The notes under the pieces were generated by a model. That model was not told the DNA's origin and made no database searches. It was given only the letters and a program-made list of their open reading frames with translations. A stretch of DNA of 6,422 nt from Clostridiales bacterium (lineage in GTDB: Bacteria; Bacillota; Clostridia; Oscillospirales; CAG-272). Below, in pieces: positions 1-6,187 of the stretch; the stretch's first letter is position 1; every line of letters begins with the position of its first letter. The position numbers and the translations under genes were made by a program. Location: assembly GCA_019415985.1 (NCBI GenBank), contig DXYE01000140.1, forward strand, positions 1 to 6,422, written 5' to 3'.

Positions 1-1547
1 GCTTCATCAGAATACTACTCTTTTCTTTAGCCTACTTTGCGCTTATGGGAGTATTTATGTACCTACAATCTTTGTTCAGCAAAAAATTTGTCTGCAAGAT
101 TATGAAAGCTGTCCGTTCTAAAACCTTTATGGGAATTGAGAAACACACGATTGAGGATTACTCCAAAAACAATACCGCAGATTACTTATCTGCAATTACG
201 AATGATGTAAAAATGATTGAGGACAATTTTTTACTTCCTCTCTTGCAAGTCATTCAATACACGATTATTTTCATAGCGTCCCTTGCTGTAATGATTTACT
301 TCGACATTATCGTTACGGTATGCGTAATTATTGCAATCGCCATTATGCTTATCGTCCCCAGTCTGTTCGGAGGACTGCTCTCTAAACGGCAAGACAAATA
401 TTCTGATATGCTATCCTCTTTTACAAATCATGTAAAAGATCTGTTATCCGGCTTTGAAATTATCAAGTCGTACCGAATGAAAAAATATGTCCTTTCACGA
501 TTTGAAACAAGTAATGAGGACACGATAAAAGCAAAATATTCAGTTGACAAAGCGATTGCTGCAAATGAAGCGGTTTCTATGGTTCTTGCGCTTCTTGTTC
601 AAGTTGTTGTTGTTTTTCTTTCAGCATATTTCATTATTATCGGACGTATCAGCGCAGGAGCTTTATTAGGCATGGTACAGGTTAGCAGTAATCTTGCAAA
701 TCCGCTTTTAATCATTTTTAGTAATATTCCTAAAATCAAGAGTATAAAGCCGATTGCACAGAAGTTAAATGAATTTTCAGATTACCGGAAGCAAGACACG
801 GATACAAAAAAAACCCCTACTTTCAATGAGATGATTTGTGTAGAGAATTTGCATTTTTCCTATGATAAAGAAAATGAAGTTATAAACGGTATTTCATTAT
901 CCATTAAAAAAGGGAAAAAATATGCCTTTGTTGGTAAAAGTGGTTGCGGAAAATCTACGCTTATCAAACTGATTGCCGGATATTATTCTGATTTCAAAGG
1001 TAATGTTCTGTATGATGAAGATAATCTTTCCATTGTGGATATTGATAAAATAACCGCCTTGTCGTCTGTCATTCATCAGAACGTCTATATGTTTGACGAA
1101 AGTATTTTAGACAATATTTGCCTACACGAAGATTACAGCAAAGAAGAATTACAATCTGCACTGTCTGATAGTGGCTTATTGCATTTTATTGAGCAAGTAC
1201 CAAACGGACTTGAATATCATGTTGGGGAAAACGGTAAGAACCTTTCCGGCGGGCAAAAACAACGAATTGCGGTAGCAAGAGCTTTAATTCGTAAAAAGCC
1301 GCTGTTAATTTTAGACGAGGGTACATCTGCTATTGATATGCAGACTGCGTATGACATTGAAAGTAGGTTGTTGGAAATATCCGATTTAACCTTACTTACT
1401 ATTACGCACAATATGAGTAAAGATATTCTTGAACTGTATGATGAGATTATCTTTATGGCAGACGGAAAAATCATTGAGCATGGCACATTTGAAACACTGA
1501 TTGCGAAACACGCTGCGTTTTATGATTTTTACCAACTGAAAAAATAG
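1..1547 (+). CDS. ABC exporter, membrane domain fused to ATPase (5' truncated by window edge)
   Basis: C-terminal ~515 codons of a type IV (exporter-fold) ABC half-transporter. The frame is open from base 3 through the internal ATG at 45, so the true start is upstream. At roughly 580 residues for the family, about one TM helix is missing. Numbering from the ATG at 45: hydrophobic segments lie near residues 65-83, 86-106, 176-200 and 209-226. The ATPase domain has A-loop Y273, Walker A GKSGCGKS (297-304), Q-loop Q345, signature LSGGQ (400-404), Walker B ending D424-E425, D-loop SAID (428-431) and H-loop H455, so it should be catalytically intact. It would sit in the cytoplasmic membrane as a homodimer or paired with a second half-transporter encoded upstream. 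The gene is AT-rich compared with everything downstream, suggesting a separate origin. The substrate is unknown; drug, peptide or siderophore export are all possible. Confidence 0.93.
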   Translation, partial: FIRILLFSLAYFALMGVFMYLQSLFSKKFVCKIMKAVRSKTFMGIEKHTIEDYSKNNTADYLSAITNDVKMIEDNFLLPLLQVIQYTIIFIASLAVMIYFDIIVTVCVIIAIAIMLIVPSLFGGLLSKRQDKYSDMLSSFTNHVKDLLSGFEIIKSYRMKKYVLSRFETSNEDTIKAKYSVDKAIAANEAVSMVLALLVQVVVVFLSAYFIIIGRISAGALLGMVQVSSNLANPLLIIFSNIPKIKSIKPIAQKLNEFSDYRKQDTDTKKTPTFNEMICVENLHFSYDKENEVINGISLSIKKGKKYAFVGKSGCGKSTLIKLIAGYYSDFKGNVLYDEDNLSIVDIDKITALSSVIHQNVYMFDESILDNICLHEDYSKEELQSALSDSGLLHFIEQVPNGLEYHVGENGKNLSGGQKQRIAVARALIRKKPLLILDEGTSAIDMQTAYDIESRLLEISDLTLLTITHNMSKDILELYDEIIFMADGKIIEHGTFETLIAKHAAFYDFYQLKK

Positions 1548-1630
1548 GAATTTTTATAAGGGAAGGAAGCCACTACCAGTGTTACCCTATGGCGGCTTTG
1601 CCCGCGGCCTTCGCTGTCCGGCTTGTGTCT

Positions 1631-1648
1631 TGTAAGTGACAGCTTACA
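1631..1648. other. Hairpin TGTAAG-tgacag-CTTACA
   Basis: A perfect 6-bp inverted repeat with a 6-base loop, 84 bases after the exporter stop. No T-run follows, so it is not a standard terminator. It could stabilise the 3' end of the exporter mRNA, bind a protein, or be chance. Confidence 0.35.
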
Positions 1649-1659
1649 CACCACGGGTG

Positions 1660-1748
1660 GAAAAGCAAGGCAGGCCAGTGCCCTGTCAACATGGGCCAGT
1701 CTGCCTTGTGCGGATTGGCCTCATTATGAAAGGCTTGCTTTTTCATAA
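1660..1748 (+). promoter_or_regulatory. Overlapping, mutually exclusive hairpins (attenuator- or terminator-like)
   Basis: Four pairings can be read directly. (A) 1666-1675 with 1699-1708, 10 bp including one G-U. (B) 1694-1704 with 1710-1720, 11 bp including two G-U, loop CTTGT; it extends by ATG/CAT if T1721 is bulged. (C) 1724-1731 with 1741-1748, 8 bp, AT-rich. (D) 1661-1669 with 1734-1742, 9 bp (AAAAGCAAG with CTTGCTTTT), enclosing the whole block. A and B share bases 1699-1704, and C and D share 1734-1742, so they exclude each other in the way terminator/antiterminator pairs do. No leader peptide is evident. It may instead be a decayed terminator of the exporter unit. Confidence 0.4.
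1691..1720 (+). repeat. 30-bp direct repeat, left copy
   Basis: Identical over 30 bases to 5972-6001, in the same orientation, about 4.28 kb apart. The core is a hairpin with arms starting GGCCAGTCTGC and GCGGATTGGCC. Weaker similarity continues upstream: 1665-1682 matches 5951-5968 at 13 of 18 positions. Downstream, both copies continue with CAT, after one extra T at 1721 in this copy. Together the two copies enclose the complete regulator-transporter module. Confidence 0.9.
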
Positions 1749-1782
1749 AAGTCCAGTACACTGTCAATCTGACACAAAGCAT

Positions 1783-1814
1783 TTCATACTCTTTCCATAT
1801 TGCTTTGGTATGAT
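1783..1814 (+). promoter_or_regulatory. Promoter with tandem regulator box for the two-component genes
   Basis: Half-sites TTCATA (1783-1788) and TCCATA (1794-1799) are direct repeats 11 bp apart, one helical turn, the usual layout for OmpR/PhoB-family dimers. A -10 hexamer TATGAT lies at 1809-1814. The place expected for a -35 (about 1786-1791) is covered by the box and has no TTGACA-like match, which fits an activator-dependent promoter. The same arrangement with identical spacing occurs before the permease gene at 3633-3664. Binding by the regulator encoded just downstream, i.e. autoregulation, is inferred. Confidence 0.65.
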
Positions 1815-1833
1815 GGAGCGAGGAGGTGTAAAA

Positions 1834-2499
1834 ATGGCTGTTTTATTGATTGTGGAAGACGATACCGCCACCAACGAGGCAATCTGCGAATACATGAGCT
1901 CCGCAGGACATACCACCTTGTCTGCCTTTGATGGGGAACAGGGCTTGCAGATTGCAAGGGAGAAATCGGTTGATTTAGTGGTTCTGGATATTATGCTCCC
2001 GAAATTAACCGGCTTAGAGGTATTAAAAGAACTGCGAATGACAAGCAACATCCCCGTCTTAATGCTTACCGCCCTTGACGATGAACCTACTCAGGCGGCC
2101 AGCTTTGATGAACAGGCGGATGATTATATCACAAAGCCCTTTTCCATGCTTTTGCTGGGGAAACGGGTGACGGCCCTGCTGCGGCGGTGCGGGAAAAGCC
2201 CGGAACTGAACCAAATCCAGATGGGCGATATTACGGTGGATTTTGGCGGCTACACCGCTTCCGGGCCGGACGGCTCCATTGACCTGACACCAAAGGAGAT
2301 TGAACTGTTGAAACTGCTGGTGGAGCATAAAGGTCTGGTGCTTACACGGTCGCAGATCTTGGACGAGCTGTGGGGATATGGTTACCCCATCATTGACCGA
2401 ACGATTGATACCTACATTAAAAATTTACGGAAAAAGCTGAGTCTTGACCGGATTGTAACGGTAAAAGGCGTTGGCTACAAGTATGAGGAACACCCATGA
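1834..2499 (+). CDS. OmpR/PhoB-family response regulator
   Basis: A 221-residue DNA-binding response regulator. The start is ATG 1834, preceded by AGGAGGT at 1821-1827 with good spacing; the 66 extra in-frame codons upstream cross the promoter and are not coding. The receiver domain (about 1-118) has the acidic cluster E8-D9-D10, phospho-acceptor D52 in VLDIMLP, T79 and K101 in the TKPF motif, so phosphorylation should work. The winged-helix domain (about 125-219) includes LTPKEIELL, the recognition-helix region RTIDTYIKNLRKKL and the closing GVGYKY wing. The stop overlaps the kinase start (ATGA), indicating translational coupling. It probably controls its own operon and the adjacent transporter through the matching boxes at 1783 and 3633. 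Length and domain order are typical for the family; the signal is unknown. Confidence 0.95.
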   Translation: MAVLLIVEDDTATNEAICEYMSSAGHTTLSAFDGEQGLQIAREKSVDLVVLDIMLPKLTGLEVLKELRMTSNIPVLMLTALDDEPTQAASFDEQADDYITKPFSMLLLGKRVTALLRRCGKSPELNQIQMGDITVDFGGYTASGPDGSIDLTPKEIELLKLLVEHKGLVLTRSQILDELWGYGYPIIDRTIDTYIKNLRKKLSLDRIVTVKGVGYKYEEHP

Positions 2500-3611
2500 G
2501 AAACTTAAAGCTCTTTACTAAAATCTTCTTATACACCTTTCTGGTGATGCTGTTTGTCACTGTGATGGCCCATGTCTTTCTCTATGTGCTTGCGCCGCAA
2601 ATGACCGTAAGCACCAACCGTTTCGTGGAAGGGGCCATTATCGAGAGTGCTGTGAATACCGGAATCTTGATAAAATCCGCTATCGGAAAAGCACTGCCGG
2701 TATCCCTGCTTTGCTGCGCCATCATATCCGCCGGGTGTTCCCTGTTGTTTTCCAGAGCCATGACGAGGCCGATCAAGCAGATTGCGGAAACAACGGAAAA
2801 GATGGAAAAACTGGATAAGGCTGCAATCTGCGTGGTGCATACGAAGGACGAGATTGGCGAGCTGGCCGCCCGCGTAAATAAGCTGTATGCCAGCCTGCTT
2901 TCCACCATTGAAAATCTGGAAGAAGAAAAGCAAAACGTCCGTGAGGCGGAACGGTCAAAAATTGATTTCCTGCGGGCCGCCTCCCATGAGCTGAAAACGC
3001 CGGTGACGGCCCTGAACGCGATTTTGGAAAACATGATCTTAGGCATTGGAAAATACAAAGACCGGGATCGCTGTCTGTTGGAATGTAAGGAGATTACCGG
3101 ACAGCTCTCCTTTATGATTAAAGAAATTCTGGATACCTCCCGGCTGGATTTTACACAGGAGAAACAAGACGCGGAAACCTTTGACCTGTCGGAGCGCCTT
3201 CCGGCGATCTGCGAGCCTTATCAGTTGATTGCGAAGGCAAAGGGACTCGACTTTTCTTTCAGCATACAGGGAAAGTGCCCTGTCCATACGTCGAAGAAAA
3301 GCCTTGAAAAAATCCTGTCCAATCTGCTCTCCAACGCGGTTTCCTACACAAAGCCGGGATGCAAGATCACCGTTCTATTGACCGCCTGGCAGATAAAAAT
3401 AGAAAACGAGTGTACGCCCATCCCGCCGGATAAGCTGGCACATGTATTTGAGCCGTTCTACCGTCCGGACTTTGCCCGTGACCGCAAAGAAGGAGGAAAT
3501 GGGCTGGGATTATATATTGTAGATACGCTTTCAAAGGCCCTTGGGCTGCCCTATCAATTTGAGGCGACCAAAAATCCGCCGGGAATGTGCTTTACCCTTT
3601 ATCTCCCATAA
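2496..3611 (+). CDS. Membrane sensor histidine kinase
   Basis: A 371-residue kinase, partner of the regulator it overlaps by 4 bp; a GAGGA sits 6 bases before its ATG. TM1 is about residues 10-33 and TM2 about 65-86, leaving only about 30 extracytoplasmic residues, so sensing may occur at the membrane or through a partner protein. A HAMP-like segment (about 87-140) and coiled coil lead to the H-box FLRAASHELKTPV with phospho-acceptor H164. The ATPase domain has N-box ILSNLLSNA (N276, N280), FEPFYR (318-323) and G2 box GGNGLGLYIV (333-342). The usual DxGxG of the G1 box reads IENECTPIP (302-310), lacking the Asp and first Gly; related Firmicutes kinases often show ENSG-type variants here, so activity is not excluded. 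The short loop resembles BceS-type kinases, but the adjacent transporter is not BceAB-like. Confidence 0.94.
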   Translation: MRNLKLFTKIFLYTFLVMLFVTVMAHVFLYVLAPQMTVSTNRFVEGAIIESAVNTGILIKSAIGKALPVSLLCCAIISAGCSLLFSRAMTRPIKQIAETTEKMEKLDKAAICVVHTKDEIGELAARVNKLYASLLSTIENLEEEKQNVREAERSKIDFLRAASHELKTPVTALNAILENMILGIGKYKDRDRCLLECKEITGQLSFMIKEILDTSRLDFTQEKQDAETFDLSERLPAICEPYQLIAKAKGLDFSFSIQGKCPVHTSKKSLEKILSNLLSNAVSYTKPGCKITVLLTAWQIKIENECTPIPPDKLAHVFEPFYRPDFARDRKEGGNGLGLYIVDTLSKALGLPYQFEATKNPPGMCFTLYLP

Positions 3612-3626
3612 AGCGATTGCTTTTTT
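3610..3626 (+). terminator. Weak terminator-like hairpin at the kinase stop
   Basis: AAAGC-GATT-GCTTT followed by more T, six T in total at 3621-3626; the left arm starts in the TAA stop codon. The stem is only 5 bp with two G-C pairs, so at most partial termination is likely between the kinase and the next promoter. Confidence 0.3.
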
Positions 3627-3632
3627 ATCCGT

Positions 3633-3664
3633 TTCATACTGGTTCCATATTGGGGTGCTATGCT
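3633..3664 (+). promoter_or_regulatory. Promoter with tandem regulator box for the transporter operon
   Basis: TTCATA (3633-3638) and TCCATA (3644-3649) repeat at 11-bp spacing, followed by the -10 hexamer TATGCT at 3659-3664. The distance from the second half-site to the -10 is 15 bases start to start, exactly as at 1794 and 1809. The shared block reads TTTCATACT, two differing bases, then TTCCATATTG. This implies the same regulator drives both the two-component genes and the permease-lipoprotein-ATPase genes. Confidence 0.65.
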
Positions 3665-3708
3665 GTCAGCGTTGCAACACTTATCCTATATGAAACGGAG
3701 GTCATTCT

Positions 3709-5073
3709 ATGAACTTTATGAATCGAGCGTGGCTGTACATCGTCCGCAAGAGGGGCAAGAGTATCCTTCTTTTTGTCATCTTGCTGGTGATGGCAACCTT
3801 TGTACTGACCGCTCTGGCGCTGGGGAACGCTTCGAAAGCCGCCCAGCAGGAGCTGCGGCAAAGCCTTGGTGGGAGTTTTCTCATTGGCTTTGACTACACG
3901 GAAAACAACCCCTATTTGAAGGTGGAAAGCGTGGAGGGTGGAACCCTGATGTATTCCACCCAGCAGATCAGCCCGGAGCTGGCAGAGCAAATCCGGGAAA
4001 TTGAGGGGATCAAGGAGTGCAGCGCCACCGTGGAGGGGCTGGCGGCGTTCCCCTCTCTGGAACTATTTACCGGCAATATCCCCATTGAGGAAGAATTTCG
4101 CGCATCCTCAAAGATTTTAAGCACATGGAAAAGCGAGGAACTTACCCGGTTTACTTCCGGGCAGCTTACGCTGACGCAGGGGCGGCATATCCTGCCGGAC
4201 GACAAAAACAAGGGGCTGATCAGCAAGGATTTGGCTGAGAAAAACGGCCTGAAAATTGGTGACAAAATCCAGACGGACAAAGGCGTGGAGATTGAGATTG
4301 TGGGCCTGTTCTCTCCAAAAGAAATCGAAGGCATCAACGATCAGGTGACAACCTACGATAAAATACAAAACCTTATCATCACCGACCTTGCCACTTTGGT
4401 GGCTTACGAAAACAGCCCCGCAATACAGGGCTTTAACGAGCTGACGGTATCGGTGGACGACCCGCAGAACATGGAGGAAATCATTTCTAAAGTAAAGGAA
4501 ATCAGCGGCGTGGACTGGAAAGGCTTTTCTTTTCTGATTGACAACGAGGACTATGAAAACGCCGCGTCCTCTTTGGAACAGTTATCGGAGCTGGTATCCA
4601 CCATTTTGATGATCGCGCTGATTGTAAGCATCGCCATCCTCTCGCTCATTCTAACCATGTGGGCCAGAACCCGCATCCATGAAACCGGCGTCCTGCTCTC
4701 GGTTGGGATCGGCAAGCTGTCCATCTTAGGGCAGTATATCGCCGAGGTTTTGCTGATTGCGATATTAGCATTTTCCCTCTCTTATTTCTCCGCCAGCGCC
4801 ATTGCGGGCCAGATGGGAAACGTATTGCAATCCGGGCAGGCGGTAACGGAGGCACAGCAGGAAGACGGCTTATCTGCCGGAACCCGTGGGGAGGCCGGAA
4901 CAGATACCGGTGAGCCGGAAATCGAAACCCCGGAATTACAGGTTCGTGTACAGCTTGAGGAAATGGGCCTCCTATTCCTGCTGGGGATCGGGATTGTAAC
5001 GGTATCCGCTGGAATATCCTCAATTTCCGTCATGCGGCTGAAACCGCGGGAAATTCTATCGAAAATGAGCTGA
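3709..5073 (+). CDS. FtsX/MacB-type ABC transporter permease
   Basis: A 454-residue membrane subunit. Its ATG is preceded by GGAGGT at 3697-3702. TM1 is about residues 19-39; a large extracytoplasmic MacB-type periplasmic-core-like domain covers about 41-285; TM2 is about 297-318, TM3 about 342-366 and TM4 about 419-441. The cytoplasmic coupling motif RTRIHETGVLLSVG (320-333) and the C-terminal LKPREIL are hallmarks of FtsX-like permeases. With four TMs it would act as a homodimer with the ATPase encoded at 5290. It is not a ten-TM BceB-type peptide-detoxification permease. An acidic, Gly/Thr/Glu-rich stretch of about 50 residues (369-418) between TM3 and TM4 is longer than the short loop usual here. 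The family includes MacB, LolCE and Vex permeases, which move peptides, lipoproteins or toxins; the cargo here is unknown. Confidence 0.9.
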   Translation: MNFMNRAWLYIVRKRGKSILLFVILLVMATFVLTALALGNASKAAQQELRQSLGGSFLIGFDYTENNPYLKVESVEGGTLMYSTQQISPELAEQIREIEGIKECSATVEGLAAFPSLELFTGNIPIEEEFRASSKILSTWKSEELTRFTSGQLTLTQGRHILPDDKNKGLISKDLAEKNGLKIGDKIQTDKGVEIEIVGLFSPKEIEGINDQVTTYDKIQNLIITDLATLVAYENSPAIQGFNELTVSVDDPQNMEEIISKVKEISGVDWKGFSFLIDNEDYENAASSLEQLSELVSTILMIALIVSIAILSLILTMWARTRIHETGVLLSVGIGKLSILGQYIAEVLLIAILAFSLSYFSASAIAGQMGNVLQSGQAVTEAQQEDGLSAGTRGEAGTDTGEPEIETPELQVRVQLEEMGLLFLLGIGIVTVSAGISSISVMRLKPREILSKMS

Positions 5074-5089
5074 GAAAGGCGGTAACGAT

Positions 5090-5278
5090 ATGAAAAAAGC
5101 ATGGAAAATGTTTTCTGTCCTCCTTTTTGTGGGATTGCTGTTCACAGGGTGTACCCCCAAGGAGAATAAATCAGACGAAACGCAGGAGCAATCCGGCTCG
5201 CCCATCATAGATTACGAGGTGCCGGATAAAGTAAAGGACTATGATTTTGACTATGAATTTGTGCCCGAAGGTGAATAG
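5090..5278 (+). CDS. Small acidic lipoprotein, unrecognised
   Basis: A 62-residue protein with a lipoprotein signal: basic MKKAWK, hydrophobic core 8-18, then lipobox-like LFTGC with C21 as the lipidated residue. The -3 position is F rather than the commoner L. The mature part is about 42 residues, with 13 acidic and 4 basic residues, and ends in an Asp/Tyr/Phe-rich tail (about 42-59) containing DYDFDYEF and two VP pairs. It lies 16 bases after the permease stop and its own stop overlaps the ATPase ribosome-binding site, so it is part of the operon. Its start has only a weak AAAGGCGG ribosome-binding site, suggesting coupling to permease translation. It occupies the operon slot of a membrane-fusion subunit but is far too short to be one. 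An accessory, substrate-capturing or immunity role is speculation. Confidence 0.8.
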   Translation: MKKAWKMFSVLLFVGLLFTGCTPKENKSDETQEQSGSPIIDYEVPDKVKDYDFDYEFVPEGE

Positions 5279-5289
5279 GAGGTGCCTCT

Positions 5290-5937
5290 ATGGGAATTTT
5301 GGAACTGCAAAACCTAACATACTCTTATGACAAAAAGAGGAAGGTGCTGAGAGGGATCAATGCGCAGATGGAGGCGGGAAAAATGTATGCTATTCTCGGC
5401 CCGTCCGGGTGCGGCAAGACAACCCTTCTATCCCTGCTGGGCGGTCTGGACAGCCCCACAAGCGGGAATATCCTGTTTGAAGGGAAGGACATTGCACAGG
5501 CCGGATTGGCAGGCCATCGGAAAAAGAATGTTTCTTTTATCTTTCAGAGCTACAACCTGATTGACTATATGACCCCGCAGGAGAATGTCCGGCTGACTTC
5601 AAAGAAACCGGCACTCCCGTTTCTGGAACGGCTGGGGCTGACGAGGGAGGAATCCAAACGGAACGTGCTGAAACTCTCCGGCGGCCAGCAGCAGCGGGTA
5701 GCCATTGCAAGGGCGCTCGCAAGCGAAGCTCCGGTGATTCTGGCGGACGAGCCTACCGGCAATCTGGACGAGGATACGGCTGGGGATATTACGGAAATCT
5801 TGAAAGAAAGCGCCCATCAGATGAAGAAATGCGTGATAGTTGTTACCCACTCAGGTGAGCTGGCAAAACAGGCGGATGTGGTGTTCCGGCTGAAAAAGGG
5901 TGAATTACAGATAGAGCAAAGCGAGAAATCTTCATAA
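5290..5937 (+). CDS. LolD/MacB-type ABC transporter ATPase
   Basis: A 215-residue stand-alone ATP-binding subunit that powers the FtsX-type permease. The start ATG 5290 has a strong AGGAGGT at 5277-5283. Motifs: Walker A GPSGCGKT (37-44), Q-loop FQSYNL with Q86, signature LSGGQQQR (129-136), Walker B VILADEPTGNLD (D153, E154) and H-loop VTHS with H187. The LADEPTGNLD wording and FQSYNLI region are typical of the MacB/LolD/FtsE class. Length is normal for the family. It is the last gene of the module; a strong hairpin begins about 12-30 bases after its stop. Confidence 0.95.
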   Translation: MGILELQNLTYSYDKKRKVLRGINAQMEAGKMYAILGPSGCGKTTLLSLLGGLDSPTSGNILFEGKDIAQAGLAGHRKKNVSFIFQSYNLIDYMTPQENVRLTSKKPALPFLERLGLTREESKRNVLKLSGGQQQRVAIARALASEAPVILADEPTGNLDEDTAGDITEILKESAHQMKKCVIVVTHSGELAKQADVVFRLKKGELQIEQSEKSS

Positions 5938-5949
5938 CTTATTTTTCAG

Positions 5950-6008
5950 GGCAAGACAAGCACTTGCCAAAATGGGCCAGTCTGCCTTGTGCGGATTGGC
6001 CCATTTTG
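5950..6008 (+). terminator. Terminator-like tandem hairpins after the transporter operon
   Basis: A small hairpin (GGCAAG 5950-5955 with CTTGCC 5963-5968) is followed by an 18-bp stem, 5968-5985 with 5991-6008, loop CTTGT, two G-U pairs if read as RNA. The arms begin CAAAATGGG and end CCCATTTTG, so the stem is flanked by A and T runs on opposite sides, as in bidirectional terminators. C5968 is shared by both stems, so they stack or compete by one pair. The right T-run is only four bases and is paired, so this could instead be an attenuator for whatever follows. Confidence 0.65.
5972..6001 (+). repeat. 30-bp direct repeat, right copy
   Basis: Perfect 30-base match to 1691-1720 in the same orientation. 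Here the flanks extend the stem to 18 bp with no bulge, so this copy looks like the better preserved version. It begins 34 bases after the ATPase stop. Confidence 0.9.
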
Positions 6009-6026
6009 TATGAGGAGGAAAATTGT

Positions 6027-6041
6027 ATGTGCAGCTCCTAA
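6027..6041 (+). CDS. Four-codon reading frame (MCSS) behind a strong ribosome-binding site
   Basis: GAGGAGG at 6012-6018 lies 8 bases before ATG 6027, which would be an excellent start, but the frame stops at TAA after Met-Cys-Ser-Ser. It directly follows the strong hairpin. It may be a leader peptide, or the remaining start of a gene lost by deletion or cargo replacement. Chance is possible, since GGAGG-like sequence is common here. Confidence 0.3.
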   Translation: MCSS

Positions 6042-6187
6042 CCAGTATTTTGATAGACTCACCCATTCAAAAATTTTTCTCAAAATATTTTTCAAAAACT
6101 TTCCGGTTTGCACCCCTGAGATGTGTTCTGGTTATGTGAGGAGGCGAAAAAGAACCAGCTCAAATCTGCAAAAAGGAGGGATGCGGC
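6042..6187 (+). promoter_or_regulatory. A/T-tract leader region upstream of the sigma-like gene
   Basis: Contains A/T tracts at 6069-6078 (AAAAATTTTT, a perfect palindrome), 6082-6092 and 6094-6098 that may bend DNA. A weak promoter candidate follows: TTGCAC (6108-6113), an 18-base spacer, then TTATGT (6132-6137). A short inverted repeat CTGGTT/AACCAG (6129-6134 with 6153-6158) encloses a GAGGAGG. The ribosome-binding site AAAGGAGG at 6172-6179 serves the next gene. None of the promoter elements is strong enough for a firm call. Confidence 0.3.

Larger units (their letters stand above)
1548..1833. other. 286-bp gene-free, hairpin-rich intergenic region
   Basis: No credible gene lies between the exporter stop and the response regulator start. 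The first few bases are AT-rich like the exporter; from about 1562 the composition becomes GC-rich. The segment holds a TGTAAG/CTTACA hairpin, the left copy of the 30-bp repeat, several further overlapping inverted repeats and, at its right end, the response regulator promoter. A reading frame runs through from 1636 in phase with the regulator, but it lacks a ribosome-binding site and encodes nothing receiver-like. Confidence 0.7.

Noticed and set aside
1217..1486. Antisense frames opposite the exporter, kinase, permease and ATPase genes
   Set aside because: They mirror well-supported genes on the + strand, lack ribosome-binding sites and show no domain motifs.
1762..1774. Small palindrome TGTCA-atc-TGACA upstream of the first promoter
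   Set aside because: Only 5-bp arms and no counterpart at the second promoter; likely chance.
1636..1833. A 66-codon N-terminal extension of the response regulator
   Set aside because: It has no ribosome-binding site, crosses the promoter box and repeat, and the receiver domain begins right after ATG 1834, which has AGGAGGT in front of it.
1834..3611. Naming the two-component pair vanR/vanS or vncR/vncS
   Set aside because: General OmpR/kinase features are shared, but no van ligase genes are present and sequence identity cannot be judged by eye, so no symbol is given.
3660..3893. A 77-codon frame overlapping the permease start
   Set aside because: It lies in the promoter and in another frame of the permease gene, without a start signal.
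1834..5937. Assignment as a BceRS-BceAB peptide-detoxification system
   Set aside because: The kinase has a short loop as in BceS, but the permease has four TMs and a MacB-type ectodomain and is about 454 residues, whereas BceB-type permeases are about 650 residues with ten TMs.
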